64,000 bases of DNA from Ruegeria sp. R13_0. GTDB lineage: Bacteria; Pseudomonadota; Alphaproteobacteria; Rhodobacterales; Rhodobacteraceae. The first letter of the stretch is position 1. Every line of letters starts with the position of its first letter. A model generated the notes under the pieces. It saw only the letters and a list, made by a program, of their open reading frames with translations. It did no database searches and was not told the origin of the DNA. Made by a program: the position numbers and the translations under genes. Positions 25,986 to 34,245 of this stretch are shown here, piece after piece. The stretch lies in NCBI RefSeq assembly GCF_017743995.1, contig NZ_JAGHRB010000006.1, positions 186,001 through 250,000 on the forward strand. Reading direction: 5' to 3'.

Positions 25986-27065
25986 ATGTCGAACCAGCAA
26001 TTTGAGGCATTGATCAAAGAGACTCAGTCCAAGGTGCGTGAGTCGCAATCGCAGATCGAAGGCCTGACCTCACGGATCGAGGCCGCACGCGCCAAAATAG
26101 GTACGGCCGAGGCGGATATCGACATCGAAAACGCCACGCTTGAGGATGTGCATGCCCATACCGAGGTGATGAACGCCAATATCGCCGAGCTGATCATGGG
26201 GCTGGACGATGTCACCAGTGCGTTTTCCAAGGATTTCGATGAGATGCGCTCGAAAACCGGGTGGGAGTCGTTTGTTGGCATCTTCTCGAAAGGCAAATCC
26301 GAGTCGATGCGGCAGGAGCGGATGCGCACGGCCAATATCGACGACAAGCTGCAGGACCTGATCGCCAAATCGGACGTGATCGTGAGACTGCTGGAGGGGC
26401 AACTGTCCGTGCTGGAAGAACAGCGCGTCAAGGTCGAGGACAACCTGACCGTCACGCTGGACGACCGGGAAGCGACCGTTGCGGAACTCGAGGCGCTGCG
26501 GGCCGAAATTCAGGGCATGGACCCGACGATCATCACCTTGGAGAACAAGATCAGCGTCGAACAGGATGCCGCCGCACGCACCCAGCTGGAAACCGAGCTG
26601 GCCGAGCTGAACAAGCAATACAACGCCAAGGTTCAGGAGGAACAGGTCAAGCTGGCCAAATCGCAAACGCTGGAGCGCTATATCGAAAAGGGCAAAACCT
26701 GGGTCGATTCACTGCAGAACCAAGCGGCGACGCAGATGGTGTTGATCAACAAGCTGCAGACAGACACGCAACAGCGCGTGGTGCTGTATGACGCCCTGAC
26801 CAAATCGCTGAAAACCGCGCAGCAGCAGGACGTGGCCCACCGCATCAACGAGATCGGCGTGCAGACCGACCAGGAGGCGCAAACCGCCATGGCCGCCATC
26901 GGCACCGCGACCAACCAGAAAATGGCCGACATGCTCGAGGCGCATGAGGACCACATGGTCTTTGCCCGCGACGTGCTGGAAAAAAAGGCCAAGGCGGATG
27001 AACGCTTTGCCCGTCGGTTCGCCTCGATTGTCGAGAAGCATGATAAGAATTTGTATGGGGGTTGA
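25986..27065 (+). CDS. Coiled-coil protein, first gene of the AAA-ATPase cluster
   Basis: A 359-residue, largely alpha-helical protein with long heptad-like stretches across residues 1-60 and 110-250 (many Glu, Lys, Leu, Gln) and a charged helical C-terminus ending HDKNLYGG. No signal peptide or membrane segment. I do not recognise a family. The composition resembles scaffold proteins of ATPase complexes such as TelA-type proteins, though no specific TelA motif is visible. It heads a plus-strand gene run, and AGGGATAGCATAG serves as weak RBS. Confidence 0.75.
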   Translation: MSNQQFEALIKETQSKVRESQSQIEGLTSRIEAARAKIGTAEADIDIENATLEDVHAHTEVMNANIAELIMGLDDVTSAFSKDFDEMRSKTGWESFVGIFSKGKSESMRQERMRTANIDDKLQDLIAKSDVIVRLLEGQLSVLEEQRVKVEDNLTVTLDDREATVAELEALRAEIQGMDPTIITLENKISVEQDAAARTQLETELAELNKQYNAKVQEEQVKLAKSQTLERYIEKGKTWVDSLQNQAATQMVLINKLQTDTQQRVVLYDALTKSLKTAQQQDVAHRINEIGVQTDQEAQTAMAAIGTATNQKMADMLEAHEDHMVFARDVLEKKAKADERFARRFASIVEKHDKNLYGG

Positions 27066-27474
27066 GAGTGTGCGTTACTCCGCACGAGACATCTCTCTAG
27101 CCGTGTTGGCAATTCTAACAGTGGCCCTCGCAGTTGCATTTGGTGTTGGACTGATTGCGGATATTCCAACGTTAAGTGAAATTGCGATTTGGACCCTGCT
27201 GCCGAGCAAGCTTTTGATCTCGATTTTCGCGGCGCCAGCCGAAGAACTAGACCGGCATATTAGCTTTGGAGAAGCAGTTCTCACAAAAAAATTGTGGCAA
27301 AAGTACAGGAGAGAATGGGCTCTGCCCTTCGCAGGTATGTTCCTAGGAATTCCGTTGTTTTTGCAATGGGGGCTGCCTGCGAGCGGTATCGTTGGGCTCT
27401 ATCTGTTTATTTTTGTAGCTCAACTTGAAGATTGCAGGACAAAAATTTGTCACTCACATATGCCCAATGACTGA
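27055..27474 (+). CDS. Small membrane protein, low-GC
   Basis: A 139-residue protein with three hydrophobic stretches (around residues 10-35, 42-56 and 85-120). The DNA is near 50% GC while the flanking genes are clearly richer, so it looks inserted. The start is uncertain: ATG 27055 overlaps the previous gene by 11 bases; GTG 27070 is an alternative. Its stop overlaps the next gene's ATG by 8 bases. No family recognised; function unknown. Confidence 0.6.
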   Translation: MGVESVRYSARDISLAVLAILTVALAVAFGVGLIADIPTLSEIAIWTLLPSKLLISIFAAPAEELDRHISFGEAVLTKKLWQKYRREWALPFAGMFLGIPLFLQWGLPASGIVGLYLFIFVAQLEDCRTKICHSHMPND

Positions 27475-28585
27475 CCCCACCCAAGACCATGTCGGCCTGA
27501 CCGACACCTTCGCCTCGCGCCGCTATTTCCGCAAATTCGAGGTGATCACCGTCCACCTCCTGCGCGTGGCCGCGACGATGGAGGCCGAGGGCGCGATCAG
27601 CAAGCAAGAGGTGCGGATCGTGTCGCGCTACCTCTCGGGGCTGCTCTACACGTTCCGCGCGCTCTCCATGAAATACCTGCTGGTCGGGCGCGATACGGGG
27701 CGGTTCTTTGGCAGCCTCGCCATGGACAAGCGCGACAGCGGGTTTCCGGTGGCGGCCGAGCTGCTGACCATGGCCAATGACGCCCAGCAGGCGCAAGTGC
27801 ATCTGGCGAATATGCCCTCGGAAGATGATCTGAAAACCGAAATGGTGCGAACAATCATCGGCGATCAGGAAATCCCGACCAAGCTGCAATTCGCTTTGTC
27901 CCAAAGGCTCTATTACGAGGAATTGCTAAAAGGTCAGCTGTTTTGGGCACGCAATGATCCCGAATGCCACTGGATCGGGAATGAGGGTGAACGGCGCAAG
28001 TTTATGATCCATTGGGCGGTCTATGACAGCCAGATCAATCTGCCGGTCATCTACCTGATGCAGTTGGAGGATAGCGGTAAGACAGCTCTGCCCAAGGATC
28101 AGCGACGATGGCCCGAGGTGCAGGCGCATCTGATGGCGCAGTCTTTGGGCGGGTTGAAACTGGTGACCATCGCTAAGGGCTTTGATCAGGATTTTGATGA
28201 CTTGCACCCCAAACACCTGCGCCGCATTCATGTGGGTCCGATGTATTCCTCGGCCTTTACAGAGCAATCCGGCCCCTTGCGGCAGGTGCTGGAGGATGCG
28301 CAGGCGCCCGAAGGGCAGGATTGGGCGCTGGCCTGGACCACCGAGGAACTGGAAAGCGAAGAGGTGATCGAAGAACGCGCCGGTTGGTTTTCCACCGTCG
28401 AACGCGAGGTCTTTGCACTGGACCCGTTCGGCGGGCAGGGGGCCGAGACTGGGGCGACGCGGACGCAGCGTTCGATCATTCTGCCTCAGCGTCCGTTTCA
28501 GGTACTGGCCGAGCGCGACCCGCCGGGCTTTGCCGATGTGCGCAAATTCGTGGTCAGCAAATCGGGGCAGGTGTTGCGCTATTAG
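27467..28585 (+). CDS. Protein of unknown function, AAA-ATPase cluster
   Basis: A 372-residue soluble protein with no signal peptide and no motif that I recognise. The N-terminal SRRYFRKFEVITVHLLRVAATMEAEG segment is helical; the middle contains aromatic-rich FWARNDPECHWIG. The ATG at 27467 overlaps the previous stop, in contrast with the longer frame (27425), and starts MTDPTQDHVGLTD. High-GC like the ATPase gene, so it probably belongs to the same conserved core. A hairpin lies 10 bases after its stop. Confidence 0.7.
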   Translation: MTDPTQDHVGLTDTFASRRYFRKFEVITVHLLRVAATMEAEGAISKQEVRIVSRYLSGLLYTFRALSMKYLLVGRDTGRFFGSLAMDKRDSGFPVAAELLTMANDAQQAQVHLANMPSEDDLKTEMVRTIIGDQEIPTKLQFALSQRLYYEELLKGQLFWARNDPECHWIGNEGERRKFMIHWAVYDSQINLPVIYLMQLEDSGKTALPKDQRRWPEVQAHLMAQSLGGLKLVTIAKGFDQDFDDLHPKHLRRIHVGPMYSSAFTEQSGPLRQVLEDAQAPEGQDWALAWTTEELESEEVIEERAGWFSTVEREVFALDPFGGQGAETGATRTQRSIILPQRPFQVLAERDPPGFADVRKFVVSKSGQVLRY

Positions 28586-28594
28586 ATTTTTTTG

Positions 28595-28612
28595 CCTCCG
28601 GCGGAGGTATTT
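28595..28612 (+). terminator. Hairpin plus T-rich tail between the 372-aa gene and the ATPase
   Basis: CCTCC-GGC-GGAGG followed by TATTTTT. It resembles the short CCTCCGGCGG(G)AGTATTTTT element that is common between Roseobacter genes (from memory). Being inside the gene run, it may attenuate rather than end transcription. Confidence 0.5.
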
Positions 28613-28643
28613 TTGAACAGAAGAAGAATGGGCGGTTTTTGAG

Positions 28644-30575
28644 ATGAGTTTGACGTCAGATCAGATGGAATTGCGGGAAGACGATATTCGCAAGCATTAC
28701 CCGGCGGCGACGGCCTTGTTGAACGGGTTCGAACACGCGTCGCGGATTGCGAAACCGGTTGACGTGGCGGTCGAACGGTCCTCGGGCGTGTCGACGGGGC
28801 GGAGGTTTCGATCGACCACTCCGGGATTGGTGACGCGGCGCACTGCGCGAGCCGATGGGGTGCATCTGGTTGAGCGGATCGAGGCCTCGGATGATGGTGA
28901 TACGCTGGTCTCGCCCCCTCAAGCCACCGCGCAGCAGGCCATTCGGCGCGCGCTTGCCATCGCTCTGGCCGTGGCCGAGGCTTATGCGGAGCAGACGCCG
29001 TTGGCCGATTTGAAGCGGGCCAATCTGGCGGGGGATTTGCCCGTTGCGCGCAAGACCGAGTTTTCGGAATTGCTTACGGCTGAGGCATTGATCACATCCC
29101 ACACCTTCGGCAACGCGCTGGCTTATCTGATGTCGTCCCATCTGGGCGAAACCACCGTTGATCTGGGTGAGATCGAAGAGGTTCTGACCGACAATGGCCA
29201 GCTCGCCCTGCACGGTGCCTTGTGGGAGTTGGATCAGGTGCTGGCCAAACATGCCCCGGACGATGCGCATCTGATCGCCGCCATCAGTGCCTATGCCGAG
29301 CAGTTGATGGACAAGGTCGCCCTGCGCGCGCAATCCGCTGGCCATCTGGCCCCTTTCCAAAACGCGGCCTGGCATATTGAGGCTGACGATCTGACGATCC
29401 GGGGGTTTGAGCCGGCCTCAAAGGCCAAATCCACCACCCTGACCATGACGTTCAAGAAACCGAACGAGGTGGTCGGCAACCACATCGCCAAGTATCAGGC
29501 GATGAAGTTGGCCAAGATGCTGATGGCCTATGATTTCGACCGCCGCCTGAACCCGTTCGCGGAACTCGGCGGGTTCATCTTTACCTTTATGGGGGACGGC
29601 AAACCGGGTACCGGCAAAACCACTCTGATCCAGATGATGGCCGGGCTGATCAACGACTATTGCCAGAACGCGGGCTACCCGTTCCGCTACCAGAACCTCA
29701 GCACCGACAATATCGACAGCTATCAGGGGAAATCCGGCCAGAACGCCAAGGCGTTCATCAACACGATCATCGACCCCTCGGTCATTGGGTTCGGCACCAT
29801 TGACGACATCGACCAGCTGGCGGGCAAACGCGGCGACCGGCAGTCCTCGGCCGGGCAGCTGGAAATCACCGCCGTTCTGATGGAGAGCTTTGCGGGCGCC
29901 AACACCGTTGTGCGCGGCAACTGCACCTTTGGCATGTTCTCGAACTACCCCGAGAATGTGGACGACGCCCTGCGCCAGCGGGCAGGCGCGCGGTTCCTTG
30001 TGGACGGGCCGCAGACGCGCGAGGATTACATCGATATCCTGCACCTGCTGATGGGCCGCAACCATGACATCCCGCTGGGTGAACACGATGCCTATGCCGC
30101 GCAGGAGATCAAAAAGGCCGTCGCCGCCAGTTTCGAAAACCACGCCCGCCCGCATGAGGACGCCTTGCTGCAGATCTATGACCGGGTCTCCGGCGAGATC
30201 GGCCAGATGGACACGATCGCCAAGCTGGGCACTTACCTAAAGGCGATCCAGCAGGCGGATGAGCGGTTCACAGGCCGCGCGATCAAGAACATCACCGACG
30301 CGGTCAAGGTCCGCGCGATGGATTTCGAACTGCCAGACGAATGGATGGAGAACCCCGACCTGTTCCTGTTCCGCGACTACGAGACCAAGAAGGCGATGAT
30401 CGAGGACCTTCGCCAGCCGATCACGGTTGAGATGGTGATGCAGGAGATCAACCGCTACGCCGACAGCGAATTCCGCTATGCCGACAAGAGCGATGAGGTC
30501 GCCATCGAAAACGCCGTCCGCGAGATGGGCCGTATGGAGGAGGCCAAGCGGCGGTATCTGGAGGGGAAGGGATAA
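28644..30575 (+). CDS. AAA-family ATPase
   Basis: A 643-residue ATPase. Walker A is GDGKPGTGKTT around residues 315-325, Walker B is FGTIDDIDQ near 382-390, and DDALRQRAGARFLVDGP contains a candidate arginine finger around residues 445-460. The first 300 residues (no motif seen) are probably a substrate or assembly domain, and the 60-residue C-terminus is helical and highly charged. The fold suggests a remodelling AAA+ ATPase rather than a helicase. It is the core of the cluster; a second, diverged copy of its last 36 residues lies downstream (30862-31017). Confidence 0.85.
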   Translation: MSLTSDQMELREDDIRKHYPAATALLNGFEHASRIAKPVDVAVERSSGVSTGRRFRSTTPGLVTRRTARADGVHLVERIEASDDGDTLVSPPQATAQQAIRRALAIALAVAEAYAEQTPLADLKRANLAGDLPVARKTEFSELLTAEALITSHTFGNALAYLMSSHLGETTVDLGEIEEVLTDNGQLALHGALWELDQVLAKHAPDDAHLIAAISAYAEQLMDKVALRAQSAGHLAPFQNAAWHIEADDLTIRGFEPASKAKSTTLTMTFKKPNEVVGNHIAKYQAMKLAKMLMAYDFDRRLNPFAELGGFIFTFMGDGKPGTGKTTLIQMMAGLINDYCQNAGYPFRYQNLSTDNIDSYQGKSGQNAKAFINTIIDPSVIGFGTIDDIDQLAGKRGDRQSSAGQLEITAVLMESFAGANTVVRGNCTFGMFSNYPENVDDALRQRAGARFLVDGPQTREDYIDILHLLMGRNHDIPLGEHDAYAAQEIKKAVAASFENHARPHEDALLQIYDRVSGEIGQMDTIAKLGTYLKAIQQADERFTGRAIKNITDAVKVRAMDFELPDEWMENPDLFLFRDYETKKAMIEDLRQPITVEMVMQEINRYADSEFRYADKSDEVAIENAVREMGRMEEAKRRYLEGKG

Positions 30576-30865
30576 TGCTCGTCTACGCGATTTCCGGTTT
30601 TGCGCTTGTACTGGGCCTGATCCTGCCTCTGCGCTGGGGCGTGATCGGATTTCTGGGCGCTGTGGCGGTGCTGTTCCTGACCCAGTTCGGTGTCAACGCG
30701 GGCAGCGGGTTCGAGGGCACCTCATGGGAAGAGTCCCTGATCCTGTTTGAGGGCAGCGTGGTGTCTTACCTCGGGTTCAACTTGCAGATTACAGGGCGGG
30801 CGTTTGCATTGCCATTGTTGGTGTTGGCGGTTGTGGTTGTTGGTCGGTTCAAGAGGGCGGGATGA
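30575..30865 (+). CDS. Small integral membrane protein
   Basis: A 96-residue protein with two or three hydrophobic segments (about residues 3-25, 27-45 and 70-90). It starts within the stop of the ATPase (TAATG), so translation is coupled. No signal peptide or known motif. It may anchor the ATPase complex to the membrane. Confidence 0.7.
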   Translation: MLVYAISGFALVLGLILPLRWGVIGFLGAVAVLFLTQFGVNAGSGFEGTSWEESLILFEGSVVSYLGFNLQITGRAFALPLLVLAVVVVGRFKRAG

Positions 30866-31017
30866 GACAAGTGGCAGGCAAGATGAAAACCCAACTCGAC
30901 GGTGAGTTCCGCATAGCCAACAAGAGCGACGAGTTCGCCATCGAGAACGCCGTCGGTGAGATGGGCCGGATAGAAGAGGCCAAGCGGCGGTTTGTTGAAG
31001 GAAAGAACATTGAATAG
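30862..31017 (+). pseudogene. Diverged duplicate of the ATPase C-terminus
   Basis: A 51-codon frame whose last 37 residues align with the end of the upstream ATPase: 27 of 36 residues are identical (EFRxAxKSDExAIENAVxEMGRxEEAKRRxxEGK). The DNA is also clearly related but not identical. The first 14 residues are unrelated. It starts with ATGA overlapping the previous stop. Most likely the remnant of a second ATPase copy, left by deletion or recombination. Confidence 0.8.
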
Positions 31018-31930
31018 AAGATTTGTGATTGAAGCAGAAGGCTACCCGGAGATGCCGGGCATGATGCTGGCAACTGTAGAGGCTATGAAGCAGGTGGGGG
31101 GTTCAGCAAGTATTTACGAACTGGACGAGAAGGTTGCGGAAATCGAAGGCGTCTCTGAGGAAGAACAGTCTTACATGATGACCGGAACCAATCAGGGTCA
31201 ACCACGATTGAACTACTATCTCGCTTGGGCTCGAACTTTTTTGAAGAAGGGCGGAGCCCTCGAGAATTCCGCTCGCGGTATTTGGGCGCTAACTGAGTTT
31301 GGAAGCACGATTGAGACTATTGGTGATACTCAACGGATAATCGACCAGGTTAACGAAGAAGAAAAAGCTAGAGCGCGCGAAAGACGGAAAAAGAAACAGC
31401 AGAACGGAGACGAGCCCGAGTTGTTTTCATCGTCTGATCAGAGCGACAAGTCCGAAGAGACACCTGACACAGAGACGTGGAAATCTAGGTTGCTCGCGAC
31501 ATTAAAGCAGATGGACCCTTATGCTTTTGAACGTTTGGCACAGCGTTTGCTACGGGAAGCGGGTTTCACCAAAGTCGAAGTCCGAGGGAAGTCCGGTGAT
31601 GGTGGAATTGATGGTGTTGGTGTACTTCGCGTGAACCTCGTTTCTTTTCAGGTTTTCTTTCAGTGCAAACGCTACAAAGGAAGTGTCGGGTCGTCAGAAA
31701 TTCGCGATTTTAGAGGCGCGATGATGGGACGAGCTGACAAAGGGTTATTCATCACAACTGGCAACTTCACCGCGCAAGCATCGGACGAGGCCACACGAGA
31801 TGGAGCTACTGCGATTGACCTCATTGATGGAGATCGCCTGTGTGATTTGCTCAAAGAAAATGATCTTGGTGTGGCGACACAAATGATTGAGGCGGTGACA
31901 ATAGATGAGAAGTTTTTTGCCAGCGTCTAG
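31010..31930 (+). CDS. Mrr-type restriction endonuclease
   Basis: About 306 residues. The N-terminal winged-helix (Mrr_N) segment is PGMMLATVEAMKQVGGSASIYELDEKVAEI; the C-terminal PD-(D/E)xK nuclease domain is ERLAQRLLREAGF with KSGDGGIDG and FFQCKRYKG, giving the Asp...QxK active site. Such enzymes cut modified or foreign DNA. DNA composition is lower in GC than the cluster around it, suggesting acquisition. The start is uncertain: TTG 31010 has AAGGA 7 bases upstream; TTG 30992, GTG 31025 and ATG 31052 are alternatives. Confidence 0.8.
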   Translation: MNRRFVIEAEGYPEMPGMMLATVEAMKQVGGSASIYELDEKVAEIEGVSEEEQSYMMTGTNQGQPRLNYYLAWARTFLKKGGALENSARGIWALTEFGSTIETIGDTQRIIDQVNEEEKARARERRKKKQQNGDEPELFSSSDQSDKSEETPDTETWKSRLLATLKQMDPYAFERLAQRLLREAGFTKVEVRGKSGDGGIDGVGVLRVNLVSFQVFFQCKRYKGSVGSSEIRDFRGAMMGRADKGLFITTGNFTAQASDEATRDGATAIDLIDGDRLCDLLKENDLGVATQMIEAVTIDEKFFASV

Positions 31931-31960
31931 TATCAAACAAAGGGAAGGAAAGTTCGCTTC

Positions 31961-33298
31961 GTGATCCGCCTCATCGAAAAAGGCCTGATGTTCGGCAACC
32001 TCGTCCACATCTCCAGCCCGGCTCTGGTGGAGCGGTATAATCGCGCGTTGCAGCATCTGGCGGGCAGAACCACGGAGCTGACTGATTTCCATGTCGATAT
32101 CTCGGGCTATTCGCCGGAGGTGGGGATTGAACTGGACGACCCGCTCTACCTCAACCCCAATGGCGTCAACCGGCAGTTCATCCTGCTGACGACCGAGCAG
32201 AAACGCGCGCCTCTGCTGAACGTCAAATTCTCGACCTCACGTGATATTCTGTGCGAGTTTATCGAGATGAACGAGGCACAGCTGTTTGCCCTGACCGCCA
32301 CAGATGCGGTGGCCGGAGAGTTGGTGAACTCGGTCTTCAAACTCACCACGCCCAATGATCTGCTGAACCTGCGCAAGATCGAGATTGAGGCCGACACTGC
32401 AGGCGGCACCCTGCGCAAGGCCGAGCAACTGGCGGGCATGGTCGAGCAGTTCAAAACCGAGGAGGATGCGTGGTTCGATGATGTGCTGATCGCCCGGATG
32501 ATCGAAACGGCGAAAGAAACCGGCGACGTCACTCGCAACCCGGTCCACCTCCGCCACACGGCATTTGAGCAGCGCAACTTCTGGACGGCGCATTTCGGCG
32601 GGCTGTACCTGTTCCCGGACATGGATCACCCGGCGGCGATTTGCATGGGCGAAAAGCCCGACGATCTGAAAATCAAAAATACCTTTTATCCGTCCCAAAG
32701 GAACCAGATTGCCAAATTCCTCGACTACAACGATCTAGTCGAACCCATCGTGAAGGCGCGCGGCGTGGATGCCGCAGCGATCCTTCAGCAAAAGATGGAT
32801 TTTCTGACCGTTGCCGCCGCCGCAGATGCTGATGTTGATCTGATGGGGCTGGATCGCCGCGATATGAGGCGTTTGGCGCGAAACCACTCGGATCGCTTGC
32901 CCGAGGCATATCACGGTCTCGCCCAACTCTTGCGCTGGGCGACGGATGGGGGGCCTTGGCCGCGGATCACCTCGGACCATCCGGCGTATTTCTACACGTT
33001 GCGCGCCGCGGATACGCCGTACCGCGATTTGGTGAATATGTTGCTGTCCGAACTGGCTCCGCTGGACCCCCGCCAGATGTTCATCTGTCACAAAGAGCTG
33101 TTCTACAAAACCTATGCCACGTGGCCCGAGGCCAAAAAGGCCTATGTTGCCGAGTTTCTGGCCCGCGAGTATCAAGTGGATAAATCCGGTGCCCGTGCGG
33201 CTCTGTTCGGTCATGAACCGGACATGAGCGGAGAAGATCGTGTCAGCGATACAATCATCGCGCGGGTCGGCCCCTGGGGCGCAGTCGGGAGGAGTTGA
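31961..33298 (+). CDS. Conserved protein of unknown function (DUF6638-like), AAA-ATPase cluster
   Basis: A 445-residue soluble protein opening MIRLIEKGLMFGNLVHISS. I believe it belongs to the family labelled DUF6638, but could not check. No signal peptide, membrane segment or recognisable catalytic motif; the C-terminal third has aromatic- and Glu-rich helices. It starts with GTG at 31961 behind AGGGAAGGAAAG. GC-rich as the ATPase, so part of the cluster core despite the inserted nuclease gene before it. Confidence 0.7.
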   Translation: MIRLIEKGLMFGNLVHISSPALVERYNRALQHLAGRTTELTDFHVDISGYSPEVGIELDDPLYLNPNGVNRQFILLTTEQKRAPLLNVKFSTSRDILCEFIEMNEAQLFALTATDAVAGELVNSVFKLTTPNDLLNLRKIEIEADTAGGTLRKAEQLAGMVEQFKTEEDAWFDDVLIARMIETAKETGDVTRNPVHLRHTAFEQRNFWTAHFGGLYLFPDMDHPAAICMGEKPDDLKIKNTFYPSQRNQIAKFLDYNDLVEPIVKARGVDAAAILQQKMDFLTVAAAADADVDLMGLDRRDMRRLARNHSDRLPEAYHGLAQLLRWATDGGPWPRITSDHPAYFYTLRAADTPYRDLVNMLLSELAPLDPRQMFICHKELFYKTYATWPEAKKAYVAEFLAREYQVDKSGARAALFGHEPDMSGEDRVSDTIIARVGPWGAVGRS

Positions 33299-33299
33299 T

Positions 33300-33566
33300 A
33301 TGTTCGGAGCGATGCGCCTGTTTCTGGTCCTGCTGGTTCTGCAGACAATTACCTATTTCGCGCTGTCGCTTTATTCGCGCGGCGTCCGCCGTCGCAAGCT
33401 TGAGACGTGGTGGGACGAGAAGGGCAAACAGGGAAATAAAGAGGCCTTTGTGGAACGCGGGCTGCACGTCTATGACAATTCGTTCCGGCGCAAACTGATC
33501 CTGGCGGTGTATATTGTCCCTTGGGTGGCAATCGGCGCATTGATCTACATCGTGAATTATATGTGA
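33300..33566 (+). CDS. Small membrane protein
   Basis: An 88-residue protein with an N-terminal hydrophobic segment (about 5-24) and a second near residues 65-84, separated by a basic, charged loop (YSRGVRRRKLETWWDEKGK). Start ATG 33300 is preceded by GGAGGAGTTGAT; an upstream in-frame start (33240) lies within the preceding gene. It comes 2 bases after the DUF6638-like stop. Confidence 0.72.
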   Translation: MFGAMRLFLVLLVLQTITYFALSLYSRGVRRRKLETWWDEKGKQGNKEAFVERGLHVYDNSFRRKLILAVYIVPWVAIGALIYIVNYM

Positions 33567-33576
33567 GGGTTACAGC

Positions 33577-34221
33577 ATGGCCTATGTGAAATGGGCATTC
33601 ATTATCATCTTCTGGGGCACTGTCGCTGTGATCCTGCAATATTCGCTGCCGCAGCATGATGTTGTGCGCATCGTCAACACCTATGAAGAGCGACAAGACC
33701 TGAACGACTGGACACGTATTTTCTGGTCCGAACCCGAAGATCAGTCCGCCAGCCTGTCGAACCGCGACGTGCAGTTTATCCAGGCCGTCCGTGCTAACGG
33801 GAAGCCCATCGTCTATCGGAACGAGGATACCGGCTGGGGCTGGCCGTTCTATTTCAAGTTCGACACCGCCAATCTGTACACCGAGGCCAATGACGCGATC
33901 TCGGACAAGAACAACCCCGACTGGGTTGTTGTAACACATTATGGCTGGCGCAATGAGTTCATGTCGATCTTCCCTAACGCCGTCTTTATCAAACCGGTCG
34001 AGGGGCCGGACGTGCAGATTATCCCGTGGTTCAACATTGTTTTCCTTACGGTCTTTGCTGCCATTGTCTGGGCGCTTTGGGTACGCTGGCGCCGGTTCCG
34101 TCAGGCGCGGATCGACCCGATGCTCGAGTCGATGGAAGATGGGATCTATGCGGCAGGCGACGCCATCGATGAACGACGCAGTCGATTCCGCCGTTGGCTG
34201 GACAGCTGGAAATCAAAATAG
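33577..34221 (+). CDS. DUF1523 family membrane protein
   Basis: A 214-residue protein with one N-terminal membrane segment (about 5-24), a periplasm-like globular middle (TYEERQDLNDWTRIFWSEPED ... DTGWGWPFYFKFDT), and a second hydrophobic segment near 150-175 followed by an Arg-rich tail. This is the DUF1523 layout; function unknown. It closes the cluster, 10 bases after the 88-aa gene and convergent with flgI. Confidence 0.8.
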   Translation: MAYVKWAFIIIFWGTVAVILQYSLPQHDVVRIVNTYEERQDLNDWTRIFWSEPEDQSASLSNRDVQFIQAVRANGKPIVYRNEDTGWGWPFYFKFDTANLYTEANDAISDKNNPDWVVVTHYGWRNEFMSIFPNAVFIKPVEGPDVQIIPWFNIVFLTVFAAIVWALWVRWRRFRQARIDPMLESMEDGIYAAGDAIDERRSRFRRWLDSWKSK

Positions 34222-34245
34222 GGGCCCGGCCCGTGAAGGGGGCCT

